This document shows, piece after piece, positions 1 to 10,982 of a stretch of DNA of 57,958 bases; the first letter of the stretch is position 1, and each line of letters begins with the position of its first letter. The position numbers and the translations under genes are program-made. Below the pieces are notes generated by a model. It had not been told where the DNA came from and did not search any database. It saw nothing but the letters and a program-made list of their open reading frames with translations. This stretch comes from Halobacteriales archaeon QS_1_68_20 (GTDB lineage: Archaea; Halobacteriota; Halobacteria; Halobacteriales; PXRE01): assembly GCA_003021085.1 (NCBI GenBank), contig PXRE01000008.1:70682-128639 (forward strand), written 5' to 3'.

Positions 1-18
1 CGCCGCGCCGCGCCCCGC

Positions 19-62
19 GGTTGGGGAGGTGCGAGGCTGACCCCTAGGTTTTGCATGCCGCT
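19..62 (+). repeat. Partial copy of the structured element at 26241-26284
   Basis: These 44 bases match 26241-26284 at about 38 positions, and most differences are transitions. The best conserved stretches are TGACCCCTAGG and TTGCATGCCGCT. Only the 5' half of the element is present: the sequence diverges after position 62 and the pairing 3' arm seen in the full copy is missing. It looks like a truncated relic or a shorter family member. Upstream context lies outside the window. Confidence 0.6.
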
Positions 63-157
63 AGTCTGCCCGTGAAACGTCCGCACCGCCGCTGCCCAGA
101 TTCACACTCCAGAACACAGCGGATTATATAAATATATGGATGTGTGTTCATATAACC

Positions 158-580
158 CTAGCCGAGTTTCTCTTCCAGGATCAGTCGCGTCTTGGTGCTG
201 ATCACGTCGTCGGACTCCCGGGCCCGCGTGATCAACTCGTTCACGCCGCGGGTGTCCGGCGCGTCCACCACCAGCACCAGGTCTTCCTCCCCGGAGACCT
301 GCCAGACGAAGTCGACGGATTCCCAGGACGCGAACCGCTCGGCGACGCCCTGGGTGTCGACGTTCATGTCCACGCCGATCTCGATCATCGCCTTCACGTT
401 GCCGGTCCGGGTCGTCACCGTGAACCGCTCGATGATGCCCTCCTCCTGCATCCGATCGACGCGGTTCCGCACTGTGCCCTCGGAGGTCCCGACGCGCTCC
501 GCGATTTCCGTGTACGGCGTCCGGGCGTCGTGCCGCAACACGTCCAGGATCTCCCGGTCGAGGTCGTCCGTGCTGGCCAT
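158..580 (-). CDS. Lrp/AsnC family transcriptional regulator
   Basis: The 140-aa protein has an N-terminal winged helix-turn-helix (from about LDREILDVLRHDARTPYTEI through GTVRNRVDRMQEEGII) and a C-terminal Lrp/AsnC ligand-binding (RAM) domain from about residue 65, with the typical FVWQVSGEEDLVLVVDAPD core. Lrp proteins act as octameric or dimeric DNA-binding regulators that sense amino acids. The start was chosen at the ATG giving MASTDDLD, which matches family N-termini; the reading frame continues upstream but antisense to carA. The gene is divergent from carA, and a shared motif at 617-632 sits about 37 bases upstream of its start. It is therefore a good candidate for autoregulation and for control of carA and carB. 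This is inference from position. Confidence 0.93.
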   Translation of the reverse strand: MASTDDLDREILDVLRHDARTPYTEIAERVGTSEGTVRNRVDRMQEEGIIERFTVTTRTGNVKAMIEIGVDMNVDTQGVAERFASWESVDFVWQVSGEEDLVLVVDAPDTRGVNELITRARESDDVISTKTRLILEEKLG

Positions 581-616
581 AGAGATCCGACCGTACCCGC
601 CCCAGTCACGTAGGGG

Positions 617-632
617 TTTCGAAATTCGTAAC
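617..632 (+). promoter_or_regulatory. Shared 16-bp motif upstream of lrp and carA (candidate operator)
   Basis: TTTCGAAATTCGTAAC occurs here and, identical over all 16 bases, at 7995-8010 upstream of carB. Here it lies in the divergent lrp-carA promoter region, about 37 bases before the lrp start and about 50 bases before the carA start. A TATA-like GGTTAAAAC follows at 650-658. A sequence shared only by the two carbamoyl-phosphate synthase subunit promoters suggests a common regulator, most simply the adjacent Lrp protein. Confidence 0.6.
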
Positions 633-682
633 GACGCTTCGAACAAAACGGTTAAAACCCCGGAATCCGTGTGAATCTCGTA

Positions 683-1753
683 ATGGCCGACGCGTACCTG
701 GCACTGGCTGACGGGCGCGTCGTCGAGGCGCGGTCGCGCGCGCCCGGCGTCGCACGGGGCGAACTGGTATTCACGACGGCGTACACGGGCTACGAAGAGA
801 GCCTCACGGACCCCTCCTACGCGGAGCAGGTCCTCACCTTCGCGTACCCCCTGATCGGTAACTACGGGGTCCGCGGTGAGCGCTTCGAGAGCGACCGGGT
901 CCAGCCCAACGCTGTCGTCACCCGCGAGTTGACCGACGACGTGGCCGACTGGCTCACCGAAGAGGCCGTCCCCGCGGTCGACGGCGTCGACACCCGCGAC
1001 CTGGTGATCGACATCCGCGAGGGCGGAGCGATGCAGGTCGGCATCGCGGCGGGGCCGGACGCCTCCCCCGAACTCGCGCGCGAGCAACTGGACGCCGCCA
1101 GCCACATGTCCGAGCACACCGAGATCGGTGCCCGGGTCAGCGTGCAGGAACCGAAACAGCTCAGCGGCCCCGGCGACGGGCCGAGCGTCGCGTTGATCGA
1201 CTGCGGCGTGAAGAGTTCGATCGTCGACTCGCTCCTGGAGCGGGGGACCGAGGTGACCGTGTTGCCGTACGACGCGACCCCCGTAGACGTCGCCGACGTC
1301 GATCCCGACCTCCTCTTTGTCTCCAACGGTCCCGGCGACCCGGCGAACTTCGAGGCCGCCGAGGCACTCGTGGAGACGTACGTGGGCGACGTCCCCGTCG
1401 CGGGCATCTGCCTGGGTCAGCAGGTCGTCGCCCGCGCGCTGGGCGGCGACACCGAGAAGATGGAGTTCGGCCACCGCGGCGTCAACCAGCCGGTGCTGGA
1501 CCGCCGGACCGGCCGCGTCGTGATGACCACGCAGAACCACGGCTACGCGGTCGCGGACCCCGGCGACCTGACGGTCACGCAGGTCAACATCAACGACGAC
1601 ACCCCCGAAGGCCTGGAGAGCGACGACCTCGACGTGATCACCCGCCAGTACCACCCCGAGGCCAGTCCGGGGCCCCACGACACGCTGGACTTCTTCGACG
1701 ACGTGCTGGCGATGTGCGACCGACGGGCCGGACGGTCGGTCGCGGCCGACTGA
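683..1753 (+). CDS. carA: Carbamoyl-phosphate synthase small (glutaminase) subunit
   Basis: CarA hydrolyses glutamine and passes ammonia to CarB to form carbamoyl phosphate for pyrimidine and arginine synthesis. The N-terminal CPSase small-chain domain is recognisable in MADAYLALADGRVVEARS and ELVFTTAYTGYEESLTDPSY. The C-terminal class I glutamine amidotransferase domain has the nucleophile elbow GICLGQQ and the His/Glu pair in YHPEASPGPHD. Length (356 aa) is normal. The ATG at 683 was preferred to the in-frame GTG at 671 because MADAYLALADG fits the family and a TATA-like box sits about 25-30 bases upstream, as expected for a leaderless haloarchaeal transcript. carB is separated from it by three unrelated genes and lies on the other strand. 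Confidence 0.97.
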   Translation: MADAYLALADGRVVEARSRAPGVARGELVFTTAYTGYEESLTDPSYAEQVLTFAYPLIGNYGVRGERFESDRVQPNAVVTRELTDDVADWLTEEAVPAVDGVDTRDLVIDIREGGAMQVGIAAGPDASPELAREQLDAASHMSEHTEIGARVSVQEPKQLSGPGDGPSVALIDCGVKSSIVDSLLERGTEVTVLPYDATPVDVADVDPDLLFVSNGPGDPANFEAAEALVETYVGDVPVAGICLGQQVVARALGGDTEKMEFGHRGVNQPVLDRRTGRVVMTTQNHGYAVADPGDLTVTQVNINDDTPEGLESDDLDVITRQYHPEASPGPHDTLDFFDDVLAMCDRRAGRSVAAD

Positions 1754-1882
1754 CCGACCACGACCGTCGTTCCATCCCGTATCTCCCCGTTCAACCTCCG
1801 ATCTTCCTTATTTCCCAGAAACTTTGCGTTCATTTATTCGAGTTTGAAAGGATTTAACCCGGTTGACACGTAATGACATTCC

Positions 1883-2761
1883 ATGCGTCGACGAACCTTC
1901 GTCAAGAGTACGGCGGCAGCGGGCAGCGCAGCGGTGCTGGGAACCGGCGTCGCGATGGCAGGGAAGGGCGGCGACGACGACCTCACCGCCCCGAACGACT
2001 ACCCCGGCGTCTCGACACGGGACCACTTCAGCATCAACTGGTACGGGGCCGTCGAGAGCGAGCGCGGCACCTACGCGTACGACTACCGCGGCGACTGGGC
2101 GAAGTACGACCACGGGAACGAACTGCAGATGTTCGTCCACGGGTGGCGCAGCGACGACGAGGAGAACGAAGACATCGACGGCGCCTACACCAACGAGCAG
2201 GCGCTGATCGAGCAGGGTTACGACGAGACCGGCGTCGTCTACAGCTGGGACTCCGACAAGGGCGGCGGCATCGACGACGGCTGGTACGAGGCCCAGGAGA
2301 TCGCCCAGAAGAACGGGCCGAAGCTGGCGAACTTCCTGACCGACTGGGCCTACCACGACGGCCGGCCGGTCCGGATCCTGGCGCACTCGCTGGGCGCGCA
2401 GGTCGTCGCCTCCGCCATGACGTACCTCCACAGCTGGGGCTACTACAACCTCGTCGAAGACGTGGTCCTGCTCGGTGGGGCCGCCGACAACGACGAGTGC
2501 GCCCTCGAGGGCGACTACGGCCCGAGCTTCGAGTACGCGGCCAAGCAGGTTCTCAACGCCTACAAGACCGACGACTCCGTGCTGGAGTGGGCGTACTCGC
2601 TCGGTGAACTGGACGCGGCCGTCGGCGAGACCGACGTCCAAGGCACGCCCCCGGCGAACTGGACGAGCCTCAACGTCACCAACGTCGTCCCCGACCACTA
2701 CTCCTACCCCGAACTGAAGGAAGACGGCGGCTGCATGGACATCGTCACCACCTACTGGTAA
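1883..2761 (+). CDS. Tat-exported alpha/beta hydrolase (lipase-like)
   Basis: The 292-aa protein starts with a twin-arginine signal (MRRRTFVKSTAAAGSAAVLG) ending near residue 27, so it is probably exported folded. The hydrolase core shows an oxyanion/HG region (MFVHGWRSDDEEN) and the nucleophile elbow AHSLGAQV (consensus GxSxG with A at the first position), about 60-70 residues later. The C-terminal end contains DHYSYPEL, a plausible source of the catalytic His. This pattern fits haloarchaeal secreted lipase/esterase-like proteins; the substrate cannot be read from sequence. It stands alone between carA and the convergent lipoprotein gene at 2809-3866. Several in-frame-free overlapping reading frames were ignored. 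Confidence 0.82.
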   Translation: MRRRTFVKSTAAAGSAAVLGTGVAMAGKGGDDDLTAPNDYPGVSTRDHFSINWYGAVESERGTYAYDYRGDWAKYDHGNELQMFVHGWRSDDEENEDIDGAYTNEQALIEQGYDETGVVYSWDSDKGGGIDDGWYEAQEIAQKNGPKLANFLTDWAYHDGRPVRILAHSLGAQVVASAMTYLHSWGYYNLVEDVVLLGGAADNDECALEGDYGPSFEYAAKQVLNAYKTDDSVLEWAYSLGELDAAVGETDVQGTPPANWTSLNVTNVVPDHYSYPELKEDGGCMDIVTTYW

Positions 2762-2808
2762 TCGACCGGCGGACCGACCCGGCGTGCTTCTCCGGCCGTT
2801 CCGATCGG

Positions 2809-3866
2809 CTACTCGTCACCGAGTGCACGGAGCGCCGCGGCGCCCGCCGCGCCGAGGCGAGCGGCGAGCGCCCCGAATCCGGCGCCGTCGGTCGCGTACT
2901 GCCACCGGTCCCCGCCGTCGTCCACGGCCAGCGCGTGGAGACCGCCGTCCACGTCGACGACTGCCGGCGTCCCGTACGCTGGCCCGGAGACGTCGCGGAC
3001 CCAGCGAACGCGCCCGCCCTGGGCGTCGAGTGCGGCGACCGCTCCCTGCTCGTCGGTCCCGTAGGGGTTGCCGACGCCGACGTAGACGGTTGCGGGGGAC
3101 CGTCCGGTACCACTGCCGGGGACGACGACAGGCCACCGAGGGGGTCGAACTGCCAGGCCTCCCCGGGCTTCTCAGTCGGCCCGGACGTGGCCGCGACGCC
3201 GACGTTGCCCGCGCCGTGGCCGAACTGGTGCCACGCGTCCGCCACCGTGACGGAGCCAACCTGTTCCGAAGGTTCCCCGAGTTCGTACTCGACGGCGTGC
3301 TCGCCAGGGGTCCACGGGTGCGGTTCGGCGGTCACCGTCACCTCGCCGCCGGCCTCGACCGTCGCGGTCGGGCGGGCGGTCGATCCGCCGGCCTCGACAG
3401 TGAGTGTCGCTTCCTGCGTGACTCCGCTCCGGTTGCGGAGGGTCACCGCGGCCGGGACCGCACTGCCCAGCGGGACCGACTCCGCCGGGAGCGTTACGTC
3501 CGCGACGACGACTGCCCGGGCCACGCTGACCGTCCCGGCCATCTGCTCGTCGACGGCGACGTCGTGGTCGCCGGGGTCCTCGAACGCGTGTTCGAACTCG
3601 ACGGTCGTCTCCTCGCCGCCCTCCAGGTCCACGGTCCGTTCCGCGACCGCCTCGCCGTCGACCGTCAGCGCCAGCGTCGTCTCGGCGCCTGCGTCACCGC
3701 GGTTCTCGACCGTCGCCTCGACCGTCACCGGGTCGCCGGAGTAGGCCTCCGCGGGAACCGACGCGTCAGTGACCGTCACGTCGGCCCGGCCCCCGCACCC
3801 GGCGGTGGCCGTCGCCGCGACCGTCGCGCCGGCCAGCACGAGGCGCCGTCGCGTGAATTCGTCCAT
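2809..3866 (-). pseudogene. Tat lipoprotein with CARDB-like and PQQ-repeat domains, frame-disrupted
   Basis: The 5' part encodes a twin-arginine lipoprotein signal (RRRLVLAGA, lipobox TAGC at about residues 25-28), then two CARDB-type adhesive beta domains. After SSSPAVVP the frame is lost, and the PQQ/beta-propeller-like remainder (VYVGVGNPYGTDEQGAVAAL, GGLHALAVDDGGDRWQYATD) continues in another frame to the TAG at 2809. The total length is 3n+2. Adding one C to the five-base C run (G run at 3094-3098 on the + strand) restores a single 352-codon frame, so the simplest explanation is a homopolymer deletion, either real or an assembly error. Function is probably extracellular surface binding; the substrate is unknown. 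Confidence 0.75.
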
Positions 3867-3881
3867 GTTCCGACCAACCCC

Positions 3882-3989
3882 GGAACGCAGGAACAACGTG
3901 TCGGCACACCGATGGGTCACGCCGGGTTCACGCTCCGGAGCGCGCTCTCGATGGAACGCAGGAAAAACGTGTCGGCACACCCATGGGTC
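3882..3989. repeat. Imperfect 37-bp direct repeat upstream of the lipoprotein gene
   Basis: Positions 3882-3918 and 3953-3989 are copies of one 37-base sequence (starting GGAACGCAGGAA, ending ATGGGTC) with two mismatches, spaced 71 bases apart. They lie just upstream of the start of the disrupted lipoprotein gene at 3866 and before the gene at 4061. They could be duplicated promoter or operator sequence, or simple replication slippage. Confidence 0.7.
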
Positions 3990-4060
3990 CGGGGCCGGCG
4001 GGCGAGGCCCGCGGCCGTCGACCGAAACGTTGACCGGGCCGCCCCGCCGACCCGTGACGC

Positions 4061-4576
4061 ATGTTCGACACGCCGGCCCTGGACGGGTTCGACGGCCAGA
4101 CCCGCCGCGACCTGGCCCTGGTCGCGTTCGGGGGCGTCCTCGCGTGCCTGGCCGGGTACGTCGGAACCGTCGCGCTACTCTACGGTGATCTCTCCGCGCT
4201 GTCCGGCGACGCCCGCTCCCCGCGGCGAGTCGCGGCGGCCGGTGCCAGCGTCGTCTGCTGGACGTACTACGCACTGGCGTTCGTCCGCGCCCGCGGCGGC
4301 CCCGTCCTGGACGCGCTCGTCTACCCGCTTCTCACGGTCGGCGTCGTCCCGATGCTGTTGCGGTGGTCGCTGTTCGGCGTGAGCGGCCTGTTCCCCGGCC
4401 TCTCGCTGGAACCGCTGGTACTCGCCGTACTCGCGGTCGTCCCGGGCGTCGGGTGGTTCAGCGTGCTCCTTGCGGCCTGGTCGTCGCGGCTGGACGACCA
4501 CCAGCGCCGCCGGTGGGAGCGGCGACACCTGACGACGGCGTTCCGGACGTCGTTCGTGGAAGACGACCGCGACTGA
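4061..4576 (+). CDS. Integral membrane protein of unknown function
   Basis: The 171-aa protein has about four hydrophobic segments (residues ~20-42, ~58-75, ~85-105 and ~112-140) and a charged C-terminal tail (RLDDHQRRRWERRHL) likely on the cytoplasmic side. I do not recognise a named family. The ATG at 4061 follows a short spacer after a GC-rich region. It is convergent with carB (which ends at 4661) and divergent from the lipoprotein gene. Codon use and acidic/Arg-rich composition match the host, so it is probably an ordinary haloarchaeal gene. Confidence 0.75.
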   Translation: MFDTPALDGFDGQTRRDLALVAFGGVLACLAGYVGTVALLYGDLSALSGDARSPRRVAAAGASVVCWTYYALAFVRARGGPVLDALVYPLLTVGVVPMLLRWSLFGVSGLFPGLSLEPLVLAVLAVVPGVGWFSVLLAAWSSRLDDHQRRRWERRHLTTAFRTSFVEDDRD

Positions 4577-4660
4577 GGCCCGGAGACGACGCCGGCCAGG
4601 GAGTCACTCGATTCCCCCGAGGCAGTCGCCCGGGACGATACCGAGTTCGATCGTGAGGAC

Positions 4661-7897
<3,237 letters not shown>

Positions 7898-7994
7898 TCT
7901 GGTCCTACCGAGAACCGACGACCGTATAAGACCATCGCATCCGATTCGAACCTCGCAACTGATACGGATCTTGACAACGCCATTCGTAGAGTTA

Positions 7995-8010
7995 TTTCGA
8001 AATTCGTAAC
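7995..8010 (+). promoter_or_regulatory. Second copy of the 16-bp car motif, upstream of carB
   Basis: TTTCGAAATTCGTAAC is identical to 617-632 in the lrp-carA intergenic region. It lies about 98 bases upstream of the carB start and beyond the presumed TATA box (TATAAG on the + strand at 7924-7929). The motif is embedded in GTTATTTCGAAATTCGTAAC, which has short inverted GTTA/TAAC ends. The distance is compatible with either activator or repressor binding. Confidence 0.55.
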
Positions 8011-8188
8011 CTCGGGTCGGCGTGGTAGGATCGAGCGACCCAGAGACGGCAAACGTGGGTACTGTGAAGGGGAGAAACGGGCAGAAACGGATGAGAACGA
8101 TCGACTGCGGCGGTCACCGAACGAAGTCCCGCCGTCGGAGAGGAAACGCTAACCGACCGACGATGGAGTCGTCGGTTCGGGCGGGGCC

Positions 8189-8401
8189 TCAGACCTCGTA
8201 GCGGTACGGCCGGTCGTGGATGACCTCGACCTCGCCGCGGTTGGCCTGGCGGCCCAGGACGGTCGCCACGCGGTGAGGACTGTCGACGTCGACGCCGTGG
8301 TCCTCCAGCACGTGGTAGATCTCCCTGGCGGTGAGCGGCCCCTCGACGTCGGCCTGCACGAGAACGGATCGGATGCGCTCGAACTCCGTCCGCTGGCGCA
8401 T
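8189..8401 (-). CDS. Small winged-helix-like DNA-binding protein
   Basis: The 70-aa protein (MRQRTEFERIRSVL at the start) reads as one compact winged helix: helices around LTAREIYHVLEDHG and SPHRVATVLGRQ, then a two-strand wing EVEVIHDRPYRYEV. Such small haloarchaeal wHTH proteins are common and mostly uncharacterised. It is the last gene before an AT-rich pocket at 8.4-9.0 kb. No partner gene is evident, so the target is unknown. Confidence 0.75.
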   Translation of the reverse strand: MRQRTEFERIRSVLVQADVEGPLTAREIYHVLEDHGVDVDSPHRVATVLGRQANRGEVEVIHDRPYRYEV

Positions 8402-8430
8402 ATTCCTCGCTAGGCTCTTGTGAGTAATAA

Positions 8431-8643
8431 ACGCCCGTCAGACGAGCGTCAGACGTTTATTTATACCAAAATGGAACTCCAACCGCCCACATCACAGTTT
8501 CGAAAATTGCAGAAAATGCGGATGTCTTGATCACTCTGCTTCCACAGGCTGAGAAAGCCTATGCCCGTATCCGAAGGGAGAATGAGACAAAATTCACGAC
8601 CCCAGTACGAGAGACGGAAGTATCGACGTTTCAGCCTGTATGA
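8431..8643 (+). pseudogene. Open frame without a start, overlapping the Cys-rich gene by ATGA
   Basis: The frame from 8431 to the TGA at 8641-8643 encodes a protein-like sequence (TAHITVSKIAENADVLITLL, then TPVRETEVSTFQPV) but has no ATG or GTG in frame after the preceding stop at 8428. Its stop overlaps the start of the downstream Cys-rich gene as ATGA, the usual sign of translational coupling. It may be the 3' remnant of a longer gene cut at its 5' end, or its start may have been lost through a frameshift: an ATG at 8471 in another frame follows a TATA-like TTTATTTATA. I do not recognise the family. Confidence 0.4.
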
Positions 8644-8834
8644 CGGGACCAACGTGTGCAAGGTGTCACTGTGATGGGGCCTGGACATGTGGCCGTTGCG
8701 CCTGGGAAGTAGTTTGTTGTTCCAATAACTATCACTTCGATTATATAAAAGGTGATCAATGCGGCGATCGTTATGATGAATGCTGGTGGGCGTGCGAGGA
8801 CCCCTGTTCCGGCGGTGAAGACGGGTGCAGTTGA
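8640..8834 (+). CDS. Cysteine-rich mini-protein, unknown function
   Basis: The 64-aa product has 12 cysteines (positions 6, 9, 11, 17, 20, 26, 27, 41, 48, 52, 56, 63), including two CxxC pairs (CARC, CGRC) at the N-terminal half and spaced single Cys in an acidic C-terminal half (YDECWWACEDPC). There is no signal peptide. It could be a zinc-binding protein built on CxxC knuckles, a disulfide-rich secreted peptide, or a modified peptide precursor. The ATG overlaps the upstream frame's stop (ATGA). The local GC content is much lower than that of the flanks, suggesting transfer. No recognised halocin motif is present. Confidence 0.55.
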   Translation: MTGPTCARCHCDGAWTCGRCAWEVVCCSNNYHFDYIKGDQCGDRYDECWWACEDPCSGGEDGCS

Positions 8835-8863
8835 TCACTACGCCATAATCTCCACTACCGTAA

Positions 8864-8989
8864 ATGAATAACCCGGATAGTCGTGCAACTCAATTAGGTA
8901 TACCCCCAGATCTGGTTTGGTTATTGAAGAAATCTGGGCGATATCCTTGGGAACCGACAGTAGCGGCACCAGACGGATACCCGAGATAG
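8864..8989 (+). CDS. Possible 41-aa mini-protein
   Basis: An ATG-started frame (MNNPDSRATQLG to APDGYPR) lies 29 bases after the Cys-rich gene, in the same AT-rich pocket. It contains a hydrophobic/basic centre (LVWLLKKSGRYPW). No family is recognised, and the frame is short enough to be chance. It is listed because it is co-directional with the preceding genes. Confidence 0.2.
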   Translation: MNNPDSRATQLGIPPDLVWLLKKSGRYPWEPTVAAPDGYPR

Positions 8990-9047
8990 CAATAAACGAC
9001 CTAGAACGTGACCATCAGTTAGCGACGATGGTTGTTTAATAGTACTT

Positions 9048-9575
9048 TCAAATGAAATCTTCAGGTTCGAAGTTCCGATCCTGACGGTACTGATCGACGA
9101 ACTCCTCGACGTCGAACGACAGCATCTCCTCCTCGAAGGCGGCGACGGCGTCGTCGTCATCGGCGTGGGAGACGGCGTGCTCCATCAGTTCGACGACGAG
9201 TTCGACGACGATCTCGTGGAGTCGCCGGGAGTCGAAGTCGGTCATCCACACGAGCGCGAACCCCACCTCGCCGTCCTCGCTGACGTCCTCGACGGCGACG
9301 GCCTCGGGGAACTCCTCCATGACGACCCCCATGAGGTGCGGCGTGCCGAACGAGTCGAACTCGTCTTCGGTCTCGACGGTCTCCTCCAGCACCTCGACGA
9401 GGAACTCCGGGAGAAAGCGCGACGGCGGGTGGACGTCCGTGACGACGGCGTGGTCGTTCCCGCAACTGCAGGGGTACTCCCGCATCCCCATGTCGAGTTC
9501 GATCACCCGGACCTCCTCGCCGCACGAGGGCGCGAGGACGGCCTCCTGGCCGCCGGGCACGCGCGGTTCTGCCAT
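9048..9575 (-). CDS. Haloarchaeal DUF5815-like protein
   Basis: The 175-aa acidic protein begins MAEPRVPGGQEAVLAPSCGE and contains REYPCSCGNDHAVVTDVHPP, a CxCGxxH cluster that could bind a metal. A long acidic helical region follows, ending in VDQYRQDRNFEPEDFI. From memory it fits the haloarchaeal DUF5815 family; no function is known. The ATG at 9575 was chosen over the long upstream extension because that part lies antisense to the Yip1-family gene and the family begins near MAEPRVP. It is divergent from the gene at 9679, with about 100 bases of shared promoter region. Confidence 0.75.
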   Translation of the reverse strand: MAEPRVPGGQEAVLAPSCGEEVRVIELDMGMREYPCSCGNDHAVVTDVHPPSRFLPEFLVEVLEETVETEDEFDSFGTPHLMGVVMEEFPEAVAVEDVSEDGEVGFALVWMTDFDSRRLHEIVVELVVELMEHAVSHADDDDAVAAFEEEMLSFDVEEFVDQYRQDRNFEPEDFI

Positions 9576-9678
9576 TACCGCCGGTTCGGACCGGGCGCGT
9601 TTAAACCACCCGGAACCGGGCGACCCGGACAGGCGCCGTTTAACAAGGTCCCTCGGGGTCGTCCGGAGTCGTGACCGC

Positions 9679-10323
9679 ATGGCTGGTGGCTGGACGGAGG
9701 TCCTGACGGACCCGCGAACGTTCTTCGAGCGCCGGGGCGAGGGCCCGTCGATCAGGGGGCCGGTCGTGATCGTCGGGACCGTCGCAGTCCTGGGGACGGT
9801 GGCCAGTCTCTTCACGTTCCAGGGACTGGCCGACGCCGTCGCCGAGGACGCAGGGGAACTGCTCGCCGGCCTGCAGGTGTTCACCGCTGTCGTCGGTTTC
9901 GTGCTCCCGTTCCTGGTCTGGTTGCTGTACGCCGTCGCGTTCTTCGTCGTCTCCGCGTTCCTCGACGGCGAGGGGTCGTTCCGGGACGTGGCGCTGCTGA
10001 CGGCCTGGGGCTTTCTCCCGCAGGTGCTCGACGCCCTCGCCGGACTGGTCGCTACTGTCGTCGCCACCGGTGAGGTGACCGCCCCGGAAGTGACGTCCCC
10101 GGAGGAGTTCAGCGCGTACGCCGACCAGGTCGCCGCCCACCCGGCCAGCGTCGCGGCGACCGTTCTCGGCATCGTCTTGCTCCTGTGGAGCGCCTACATC
10201 TGGGTGGCGGCCGTCCAGGAGTCCCGGGGACTGGATCGAGGGGCGGCGATCATCACCGTCGCCGTGCCGGTGGCGGTCGCGCTACTCTTCCGGACGTTCG
10301 GCCTGCTCGGTGCGCTGTTCTAG
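9679..10323 (+). CDS. Yip1-family membrane protein
   Basis: The 214-aa protein begins with an amphipathic N-terminus (WTEVLTDPRTFFERRGEG) typical of YIP1-domain proteins, then has five hydrophobic segments (~residues 28-48, 70-100, 108-128, 155-175 and 190-210). Archaeal Yip1-like proteins are integral membrane proteins of unknown role. Its TAG stop overlaps the stop of the convergent SpoIIM gene: the four bases CTAG at 10320-10323 serve both genes. Confidence 0.8.
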   Translation: MAGGWTEVLTDPRTFFERRGEGPSIRGPVVIVGTVAVLGTVASLFTFQGLADAVAEDAGELLAGLQVFTAVVGFVLPFLVWLLYAVAFFVVSAFLDGEGSFRDVALLTAWGFLPQVLDALAGLVATVVATGEVTAPEVTSPEEFSAYADQVAAHPASVAATVLGIVLLLWSAYIWVAAVQESRGLDRGAAIITVAVPVAVALLFRTFGLLGALF

Positions 10324-10904
10324 GTGGCGAACTCGCCGACGACGGGCGTCACGTTCACTTCGATCCAGGCCGCGACGGCGATCATCGCCACGGCGGCGAC
10401 GAACAGCACCCCGGCCTCGAACAGTTCCTGTCGGGTCAACGCCGTCTCGTCGTACCCCGCCAGGTAGCGGGCGAGGCGGTGGTTGACCCGGAACGTGATG
10501 GCCGCCACGAGGAAGAAAGCGGTCAGTTCGATCACCCCGTGCGGGAGGATCAGCGCCAGCGCCGTCGTCGTCGAGACGTCGGGCGCCCTGAGGCCGAGCA
10601 CGAGGCCGACGACGAAGCCGTTCAGCGTCACCGAGAACGCCGCCACCAGGCCGAGGCTCACCAGTCCCAGGCCGGTGACCCCGACGGCGACGACGTTGTT
10701 CAGGAACACCGTCCAGGTGGTGATCCGCTCGGGAAACACCGACTCGCTACCGACGCCGACCGTCGACCTGAACAATCCCGGCTCCGCGACGGCGTAGCCG
10801 CCGAGCGCGCCCAGGACGAACAGCGCGACCGCGAGGGCGAAGTGAACGCCGAACCACCGGCGGAACCGCGCCCGCCGGACCCGACGCCACGGGCCGCCGG
10901 CCAT
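10320..10904 (-). CDS. Stage II sporulation protein M (DUF95) family membrane protein
   Basis: The 194-aa protein has the SpoIIM/DUF95 pattern: an N-terminal hydrophobic segment (HFALAVALFVLGALGGYAVA), the diagnostic FLNNVVAVG motif, GFVVGLVLG, then PHGVIELTAFFLVAA and a C-terminal membrane segment. In bacteria SpoIIM acts in spore engulfment; archaeal homologues have no known role, and membrane remodelling is only a guess. The ATG at 10904 (MAGGPWRR) was chosen over an upstream in-frame codon. It shares its stop codon bases with the Yip1 gene. Confidence 0.9.
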   Translation of the reverse strand: MAGGPWRRVRRARFRRWFGVHFALAVALFVLGALGGYAVAEPGLFRSTVGVGSESVFPERITTWTVFLNNVVAVGVTGLGLVSLGLVAAFSVTLNGFVVGLVLGLRAPDVSTTTALALILPHGVIELTAFFLVAAITFRVNHRLARYLAGYDETALTRQELFEAGVLFVAAVAMIAVAAWIEVNVTPVVGEFAT

Positions 10905-10982
10905 GGATTCAATTCGTCGCCCTACCAAAAAGTCGCTCCGGTCGGGCGAACCGTCTGCCGCGTCGGCGGATCGACGACCCGC

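Noticed and set aside
158..1678. 506-codon frame as a single fused regulator protein
   Set aside because: Only the last 140 codons encode the Lrp protein; the rest is antisense to carA.
8640..8834. Cys-rich mini-protein as halocin C8
   Set aside because: Cysteine spacing and the missing Tat-signal/immunity part do not match what I know of halocin C8; only the high Cys content is similar.
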